This document shows, piece by piece, positions 1 to 5,255 of a stretch of DNA of 64,000 nucleotides; position 1 is the stretch's first letter; each line of letters opens with the position of its first letter. The translations under genes and the position numbers were made by a program. The stretch covers positions 3,098,550 to 3,162,549 of the forward strand of contig NZ_LT960614.1 in NCBI RefSeq assembly GCF_900231165.1, in the 5' to 3' direction. Source of the stretch: Hartmannibacter diazotrophicus. Its GTDB lineage: Bacteria; Pseudomonadota; Alphaproteobacteria; Rhizobiales; Pleomorphomonadaceae. The notes beneath the pieces were generated by a model. That model worked only from the letters and a program-made list of their open reading frames with translations, had not been told where the DNA came from and did no database searches.

Positions 1-559
1 TCGCCGGCAGGGGCTTCTCGGCGGCCTTCATGGCCAGCGTCTTGAACTCGGGAGCCTTTTCAAGGGCATCCTTCGTGGTGTCGAGCGTCACCTTGCTCTC
101 GTTTTCGCCGCTGGCGATCACCGTGAACTTGTCGTAGTTCACCGCGACCTCCTTCGCGCCGATGCCGAGGAAGCCGCCGACGCTGACGACCAGCGCCTTG
201 ATCTGGCCCTGCCCGTCGGTGACGAAATCGGACACCTCGCCGATATTCTCGTCACTGGCGTTGTAGATGGTCTCGCCGACGATCTCGGACGACAGCACCT
301 CGCCCGGCTGCTGATCGGCAAAGAACATCTGGTCGCTCTTGCCGGCATCGGCCATGGTCTTCGTGCTGTCCGTGGCCGAAGGCATCTGGGCGCTGTCGGC
401 CGGCGCCATCTCCGGCATCGTCTTGTTCATGTCGGAGCCGGTGTCAGGGCTCGCCGGCGTCGTCATGTCGGTCGACGGGGCCGGAGCAGTCTCCTGCGCC
501 ATCGCAGGCGTAAGAGCCAGCATGGCGGCGATCGACGTAGCGGTCAGAAGCGTTTTCAT
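1..559 (-). CDS. Exported PRC-barrel domain protein (C-terminus outside window)
   Basis: Reads leftwards from the ATG at 557-559 and runs off the window edge, so the C-terminus is missing. The protein opens with a clear signal peptide (MKTLLTATSIAAMLALTPAMA, cleaved before QETAP), followed by about 60 low-complexity Ala/Pro/Ser/Asp/Met residues. A PRC-barrel-like segment follows (GEVLSSEIVGETIYNAS, then IGEVSDFVTDGQGQIKALVV, then GGFLGIGAKEVAV). PRC barrels are small beta-barrel modules; exported versions of this kind are common in Rhizobiales and mostly uncharacterised. The start is fixed by the signal peptide and a GGGAG ribosome site at 567-571. The upstream leader resembles that of the next gene. 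Family call firm, function unknown. Confidence 0.8.
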   Translation of the reverse strand, partial: MKTLLTATSIAAMLALTPAMAQETAPAPSTDMTTPASPDTGSDMNKTMPEMAPADSAQMPSATDSTKTMADAGKSDQMFFADQQPGEVLSSEIVGETIYNASDENIGEVSDFVTDGQGQIKALVVSVGGFLGIGAKEVAVNYDKFTVIASGENESKVTLDTTKDALEKAPEFKTLAMKAAEKPLPA

Positions 560-873
560 GATGCGTCTCCCAGTCTTTCGTGCATGGTCATCGTCTCATG
601 GAATTCGCCAAAGTAACGATGCCAATGTTCAAACATTAATCTGCCAGATTTTTGCCAAAATCGCTCAAGAGAAAGCAAAGCACTGGCTGACCATAGAAGA
701 ACATCCGAGCGGCGATATAGTTCCGGATGCAAGTGTGAATAATTGAGTTTGATTGTCGGTCTGACAGACGGAAAGGCCGGCCGCGACATCTGTCGCGACC
801 GGCCCGGATCGTGACTGTCTGGACGGCGCTTTGCGCGCTCTTCGACATGTCACTCATGAACGACGGAGCCCGG
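560..873. other. Intergenic region, 314 bases, with a terminator hairpin but no gene
   Basis: Between two minus-strand genes for exported proteins. The left part is A+T-rich and should hold the promoter of the PRC-barrel gene. It contains a small perfect palindrome GTCTG-A-CAGAC (758-768) next to the strong hairpin at 775-804 listed separately. Short open frames here have no ribosome site or family resemblance, and I do not call them genes. Confidence 0.5.
771..804 (-). terminator. Hairpin terminator of the small exported protein gene
   Basis: Inverted repeat 775-788 against 791-804 (GGCCGG-C-CGCGACA, loop TC, TGTCGCG-A-CCGGCC): 13 of 14 positions pair, with one C/A mismatch. On the minus strand the stem is followed by TTTCC. 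It lies 70 bases past the stop of the gene at 874-1200, the expected place for its terminator. The T-run is short, so termination strength is uncertain. Confidence 0.6.
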
Positions 874-1200
874 TCAGTTGACGGAGGTATCCTCCTTCAT
901 CGTCTCGGTCGTCGTCATGTCATTCGTCGGCGCCTTGATGATGCCCTTGTCCATGTCCGGGGACGGCTGCTCGGCAGCGCCCATCTCGCTCGACTTCGGC
1001 AGCGTGGCATCCACGCCGTCGGCCGGGGCATTCAGGGCACCCGCGTCCATATCGGGCGCCGGCTGGGTAGCAGGCGCGGCGTTGTCAGCCTTGGGCAGCG
1101 TCTGATCGACCTGATTGGTCGGCGCAATCGCTTCTTCTGCCAGCGCAGGATTGATAGCAAAGATCGTCGCGAAAGAGGCGGCAAGAAGAAGTTTTTTCAT
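874..1200 (-). CDS. Small exported Ala/Pro-rich protein with internal 32-residue duplication
   Basis: 108 residues. The start is the ATG at 1198-1200 because a signal peptide begins there (MKKLLLAASFATIFAINPALA, then EEAIAPTN) and a GGGAG ribosome site precedes it; a longer open frame upstream adds no signal. The mature chain is two ungapped copies of a 32-residue unit: APTNQVDQTLPK...QPAPDMDAGALN and APADGVDATLPK...QPSPDMDKGIIK. A third copy begins with APTND. No catalytic motif is visible and it is probably a disordered periplasmic protein. The ribosome-site leader closely matches that of the neighbouring PRC-barrel gene. I do not recognise a named family. Confidence 0.75.
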   Translation of the reverse strand: MKKLLLAASFATIFAINPALAEEAIAPTNQVDQTLPKADNAAPATQPAPDMDAGALNAPADGVDATLPKSSEMGAAEQPSPDMDKGIIKAPTNDMTTTETMKEDTSVN

Positions 1201-1422
1201 GATCTGTCTCCCAGATTTGATTTTCATCGAAGAAAATCCGGGAAGTACCCGAATATAACTTCCGAATAACCGGCGACAGATATTCGAACATCGCACATGA
1301 CAATTCCAAATACCGTTTAATCGCTTGGTCATCAGGAAAACAGATGAGCTGGGAGATGGTTCCTGAATTATTCCTCTGAAAGAAAATTCGATTATTCAAC
1401 ACAGCGTGAAAAATCGCTCCGT

Positions 1423-1439
1423 CCCCGGACTATCCGGGG
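1423..1439 (-). terminator. Possible terminator hairpin of pepP
   Basis: Perfect 7-bp inverted repeat (CCCCGGA, loop CTA, TCCGGGG) 37 bases beyond the pepP stop. On the minus strand a T-run (GATTTTTC) comes only about 9 bases after the stem, so this is a weak match to an intrinsic terminator. Confidence 0.4.
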
Positions 1440-1475
1440 AAGACCGGCCTCGCCGACAGCGGGGGCCGGAGATGG

Positions 1476-3305
1476 TCAGCGCGGTCCAAGCGGCTCGGTC
1501 GCGGCAAGCAGCCAGCCGCGAACGCCGTCCTCCTCGGAGACCAGCGGCATCAGCTTTTCCCGCACCTCGGCATGATAGCGGTCGAACCAACTGATCTCGC
1601 CTTCGTCCATCAGCGAGACATCGACAAGCCGCTTGTCGATCGGTGCGAAGGTGAGCGTCTCAAAGCCCATCATCGGCCGCTCGCCGCCCTCGATCGGCTC
1701 CTCCGCCGTCACGATGACGAGATTCTCGATGCGGATGCCGTAGGCGCCGTCCTTGTAGTAGCCCGGCTCGTTGGACAGGATCATGCCCGGCTGCAGCTTG
1801 ACGTGACTGGCCTTGGAAATCCGCTGCGGCCCCTCGTGGACCGAGAGATAGACGCCGACGCCGTGTCCGGTGCCATGGTCGAAATCGAAGCCGGCGTTCC
1901 AGAGAGCCTGCCGGGCGAGGATGTCGAGATGCGCGCCTGTGGTGCCTTTCGGGAAGCGCGCCCGCGAGATCGCGATCATGCCCTTGAGAACGCGGGTGTA
2001 GCGGTCGCGCATCTCCGCGCTCGGCGTGCCGACAATCACGGTCCGGGTGATGTCGGTGGTGCCGTCCTCGTATTGCCCGCCGGAATCGATCAGGAAGATC
2101 TCGTCCATCTTCAGCGGCAGGCAGCTTTCGCGGGTCACCCGGTAGTGCGGGATCGCCGCATGCGGCCCCGCCGCCGAAATCGTATCGAAGGAAATCTCCT
2201 TCAGCGCCCCGGTATCTCGGCGGAATTCCTCCAGCTTCTCCGCCGCGATCACCTCGTCGACGCTGCCGGCAGGCGCGGCCTCGTCGAGCCAGGCAAGAAA
2301 GCGGACCATGGCGGCGCCGTCGCGAATGTGCGCGCCTCGCGTGCCGGCAAGCTCCGCCTCGTTCTTGATCGCCTTCGGCAGGGTGACCGGGTCCTCGCCC
2401 TCGACGAGCTTCGCACCGCCCTCTTTCAGGAGGGTCCCGATCTTCGCCGCGGCCGTGCTCGGGTCGATCAGCACGCGTCTTTCGTCCCGTCCAAGATCCT
2501 CCAGCGCGCCGGTAAACTGGTCCGGTTCGGCGATGTCGACGACGGCGTCCAGTGCCGCCCGAACGCTGTTGGAGAGCTTTTGCCCGTCGATGAACAGCAG
2601 CGGCCGTCCTTCGGCCTGCAGGATCGCGAAGGCGAGCGGCACCGGTGTATGGCCGATATCGGACCCCCGGATGTTGAAGACCCAGGCGATCGAATCCGTC
2701 ATGGTCAACACGGCGGCATCCGCGTCGGCCTCCGCGACTGCCTTGCCGATGCGCTCGATCTTGACTGCCGAAGTTTCACCCGCAAGCTGGTCCGGATACA
2801 GCGACACGGGGCCGACCGGCGGGTTCGGCTGCTCTCCCCAGACCGCATCGATCGGATTCCTGTCGACCGCCACAAGGAAGGCGCCGACCTTCTTCAAGGC
2901 CTTTTCAAGCCGCGCGACCTCGGCCATCGTGTGCAGCCACGGGTCATATCCGATACGCCGGCCTGCCCCCACATTCTCCTTCAGCCACTCGCCGACAGGC
3001 TCGTCCATCAGGTGCTTCGGCTCGAAGACCTCCGTGTTGACCTGCTGGCGAACCTGGATCGTGTAGCGCCCGTCGACGAAGATGGCCGCCTTGTCGGCCA
3101 GCACCGCGCAAAGACCCGCCGAACCGCCGAAGCCGGTCAGCCAGGCAAGGCGCTGGGCCGAGGGCGGAATGTATTCGCCCTGGTGCTCGTCGGCGAGAGG
3201 CACGAGGAACCCGTCAAGATCGTTGCGCTTCAACTCCGCCCGTAGCGCGGCAAGCCGTGCTGCCCCGAAACGCGGATCGGCGGAGGAATCGAAACTTTGA
3301 AACAT
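1476..3305 (-). CDS. pepP: Xaa-Pro aminopeptidase (aminopeptidase P, M24B)
   Basis: 609 residues from the ATG at 3303-3305 (MFQSFDSSADPRFG); an upstream in-frame ATG at 3342-3344 would add 13 residues without family resemblance. It removes N-terminal residues preceding proline in cytosolic peptides, using two metal ions. Two N-terminal creatinase-like domains precede the pita-bread catalytic domain. The M24 ligand set is visible: the DSGGQYEDGTTDITRT segment (two Asp), GTGHGVGVYLSVHEGP (His), and NEPGYYKDGAYGIRIEN (two Glu). The length fits the three-domain alphaproteobacterial form. It stands alone on the minus strand, divergent from the small protein at 3714. Confidence 0.95.
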   Translation of the reverse strand: MFQSFDSSADPRFGAARLAALRAELKRNDLDGFLVPLADEHQGEYIPPSAQRLAWLTGFGGSAGLCAVLADKAAIFVDGRYTIQVRQQVNTEVFEPKHLMDEPVGEWLKENVGAGRRIGYDPWLHTMAEVARLEKALKKVGAFLVAVDRNPIDAVWGEQPNPPVGPVSLYPDQLAGETSAVKIERIGKAVAEADADAAVLTMTDSIAWVFNIRGSDIGHTPVPLAFAILQAEGRPLLFIDGQKLSNSVRAALDAVVDIAEPDQFTGALEDLGRDERRVLIDPSTAAAKIGTLLKEGGAKLVEGEDPVTLPKAIKNEAELAGTRGAHIRDGAAMVRFLAWLDEAAPAGSVDEVIAAEKLEEFRRDTGALKEISFDTISAAGPHAAIPHYRVTRESCLPLKMDEIFLIDSGGQYEDGTTDITRTVIVGTPSAEMRDRYTRVLKGMIAISRARFPKGTTGAHLDILARQALWNAGFDFDHGTGHGVGVYLSVHEGPQRISKASHVKLQPGMILSNEPGYYKDGAYGIRIENLVIVTAEEPIEGGERPMMGFETLTFAPIDKRLVDVSLMDEGEISWFDRYHAEVREKLMPLVSEEDGVRGWLLAATEPLGPR

Positions 3306-3713
3306 GGAAATGATCCTTCGGGTGACACCGGAAACAGCACGCATGAACCGGCAACGGTCGACGAAAGAGCTAGCGTCTGCAATCAGGAAGCGTCAAGCGA
3401 TGCCGTTCGGTTCCTCCCAAATCTGTCCGCTCCCTGTGATCCATCGTCATCATATTGCAATGCAGCATCGCCGCGACTCATCCCGGTCACTTTAACGTTT
3501 TAGGCGGAATTCCGGCCTTTCATGCGTCTTATGCAGGGCTGCCGTCCCGAATAAGCAGTTCGCCTTAAAGTCAACGGCGCCTATATTACCTTCGCAACGC
3601 AACATCCAATCCGGCGCGGGTCGCACGGGGGGAAGCGGTCAGGCGGGAAGCCCGCCACCTTTCTCGAAGGACCAACGCGCCGAACCCAAATCAGGATTTG
3701 AAAGGTCAGACCC
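3306..3713. other. Intergenic region, 408 bases, no gene seen
   Basis: Separates divergent pepP (minus) and the DUF1127-like gene (plus), so it should contain both promoters. The only promoter-like element I see is a TATATT hexamer at 3582-3587 on the plus strand, about 130 bases before the plus gene; I cannot place a convincing partner hexamer. Short open frames in the region lack ribosome sites and look random. Confidence 0.4.
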
Positions 3714-3929
3714 ATGGTCACTTACAACAAGTCGTCCGAGCCTGCGGGGCTTCGCAACGGCAACGGGCTCTTCCGCCGCACCTTCGAGGCCATGATGGGC
3801 GCCCGCGCCCGCCAGGCCAACCAGTTCGTCAACCACTACCTGTCGTCGATGGACACCGAAACCCTCGCCGGCCTCGGTTACGACGCCGAGCAGATCCGCC
3901 GGATGACGGCGCGCCGCACGTCGATCTGA
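3714..3929 (+). CDS. DUF1127-like small protein
   Basis: 71 residues, basic, without signal peptide or membrane segment. The central part (FRRTFEAMMGARARQANQ..., then YLSSMDTETLAGLGYDAEQIRRM) has the pattern of the short helical DUF1127-like proteins of alphaproteobacteria: an arginine-rich helix followed by L-x-x-L-G-Y/L and an acidic helix. Some members of this group act in stress, RNA or phosphate metabolism, but nothing in the sequence fixes a role here. An AAGGTCAG stretch precedes the ATG. A good intrinsic terminator follows 35 bases after the stop, so it is a one-gene transcription unit. Confidence 0.7.
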   Translation: MVTYNKSSEPAGLRNGNGLFRRTFEAMMGARARQANQFVNHYLSSMDTETLAGLGYDAEQIRRMTARRTSI

Positions 3930-3964
3930 CCGCAGCCGGCACGACCTGTCGCAGAAAGTCCGAG

Positions 3965-3986
3965 GCCGCCCGTCTGGGCGGCTTTT
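3965..3986 (+). terminator. Intrinsic terminator of the DUF1127-like gene
   Basis: Perfect 7-bp stem GCCGCCC (3965-3971) and GGGCGGC (3976-3982), loop GTCT, followed directly by TTTT. It lies 35 bases after the stop codon, between convergent genes. Confidence 0.8.
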
Positions 3987-4016
3987 CCGTTTGTGGCCGA
4001 GGGACCGAGGCGTTCT

Positions 4017-4925
4017 TCAGCGCGCCGGCGCAAATCGCATGACGAGCGTCGCCCAGCCGTCCCGCGTCAGGCAGTCCTTGCGGATGAACCCCTGCGCCCG
4101 GTAGGCGGCATCGACGCTAGACGCCTGCGAGACCAGCAGGCCGGAGAGAATGATCCAGCCACCGGGCGTCATGTGGGCCCGCATTTGCGACGCCAGCGAC
4201 TTCAGCGGACCGGCGAGAATGTTCGCCAGAACGAGATCGAAGGTCCCGCGCGACAGTTCCGGGTGTCCGAATCCTTCCGCGACGACACCGCTCACCTTGC
4301 GCGGCACGCCGTTGAGCCGGGCATTCTCCAGCGCGATCTTCACGGAAACAGGGTCGATGTCGCTGGCGACAACCCTCTCCCCCGTCACCTTGGCATAGCC
4401 GATGGCCAGCACGCCCGACCCGGTGCCAAGATCGAGCACATTGTGGAATCGCCACTGACGCAGCAGCCGCGAAAGCGCGACGAGGCATCCCCACGTGGTC
4501 GGGTGATGGCCGGTACCGAAGGCCTGGTTGGCCTCGATTTCGAGCCCGATCAGACCGGACGGCAACTGCCCCCGGTCATGCGCGCCATGGACGACGAAAC
4601 GCCCGGCCGCCACCGGGGCAAGACCCTTGAGGCTTTCCGAAACCCAGTCGACATCTCCCAGCGCCACGACCGTGAGGTCCAATCCATCGCCCTCGCCGGC
4701 AAGGATCCCCCGCAGCAACGCCTCCACCTCGGGCGCGGTGCTGTCGTCGAAGTAGGCATCCACCGCCCACGGCAACGTCTCGTCGGTGCCGATTTCTGAA
4801 GGCTCGCCCTGCTCCGACCATGCGACCGGCACGTCCTCGCCAAGCGCCTCCTCCAGAAGATCGGCGAGACGCACCGCATTGGCGGCGTCGGTCAGGATGC
4901 GGGCATGAATCTGCGGCATGGGCAT
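4017..4925 (-). CDS. prmA: Ribosomal protein L11 methyltransferase
   Basis: 302 residues. PrmA trimethylates amino groups of ribosomal protein L11 using S-adenosylmethionine. The C-terminal Rossmann methyltransferase domain shows motif I DLGTGSGVLAIGYAK, an acidic motif II (VASDIDPVSVKIALEN) and the PrmA-type catalytic-loop motif NILAGPLK. The AFGTGHHPTT segment just before motif I is also characteristic. The N-terminal part corresponds to the substrate-recognition domain. Two ATGs, at 4925 and 4919, are six bases apart and either could be the start. The gene is convergent with the DUF1127-like gene and lies downstream of a 60-residue unknown. Confidence 0.95.
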   Translation of the reverse strand: MPMPQIHARILTDAANAVRLADLLEEALGEDVPVAWSEQGEPSEIGTDETLPWAVDAYFDDSTAPEVEALLRGILAGEGDGLDLTVVALGDVDWVSESLKGLAPVAAGRFVVHGAHDRGQLPSGLIGLEIEANQAFGTGHHPTTWGCLVALSRLLRQWRFHNVLDLGTGSGVLAIGYAKVTGERVVASDIDPVSVKIALENARLNGVPRKVSGVVAEGFGHPELSRGTFDLVLANILAGPLKSLASQMRAHMTPGGWIILSGLLVSQASSVDAAYRAQGFIRKDCLTRDGWATLVMRFAPAR

Positions 4926-5014
4926 GGCCTTGAGACGAAGAACGTTTGAGTCACAGGCAGGAACACGGGGGCATGGCCAAAGTCAACACGCCCCCGCATC
5001 CATAGACACGTACG

Positions 5015-5197
5015 TCACAAAAGTCCGAGCGAGAGGTAGATCGCTCCGTGCGTCATGTGCTCTCGCGCCTCCACATAGTCGCGATCGACGATCGCGAGTG
5101 CGGCGCGAAGCAGAAGATGCGCTCCAAGTCCGCCATAGAGGCAAAAGTGAAGGTTGCAGTCCTGCAAGGAGGAGGCGAAGGTAAGGATCGTGTCCAT
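5015..5197 (-). CDS. Small hypothetical protein, divergent from the STAND gene
   Basis: 60 residues from the ATG at 5195-5197 (MDTILTFASSLQDCNLHF...), chosen because GGAG sits upstream with normal spacing; an upstream in-frame start would add 14 residues. It contains two Cys and a His near CNLHFCLYGGLGAH and a moderately hydrophobic helix, LLLRAALAIV. I do not recognise a family. It ends 89 bases before prmA and its 5' end faces the STAND-TPR gene, so the two may share a regulatory region. That it is a real gene is inferred from the ribosome site and the placement. Confidence 0.5.
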   Translation of the reverse strand: MDTILTFASSLQDCNLHFCLYGGLGAHLLLRAALAIVDRDYVEAREHMTHGAIYLSLGLL

Positions 5198-5215
5198 GGG
5201 GTTTCTCCGTTCGTT

Positions 5216-5226
5216 GGAACGGTTCC
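5216..5226. promoter_or_regulatory. Candidate operator: palindrome GGAAC-G-GTTCC
   Basis: An 11-base hyphenated palindrome between the divergent 60-residue gene and the STAND-TPR gene. The same 11 bases occur in inverse orientation at 21291-21301, also between two divergent genes. Position and symmetry suggest a regulator site; no known consensus is matched. Confidence 0.3.
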
Positions 5227-5255
5227 CCAAAAATACCAACGGGCTGGAAAACGGG

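Noticed and set aside
1572-3245. 557-codon open frame on the plus strand opposite pepP
   Set aside because: Shadow frame; the M24 metal ligands are on the minus strand.
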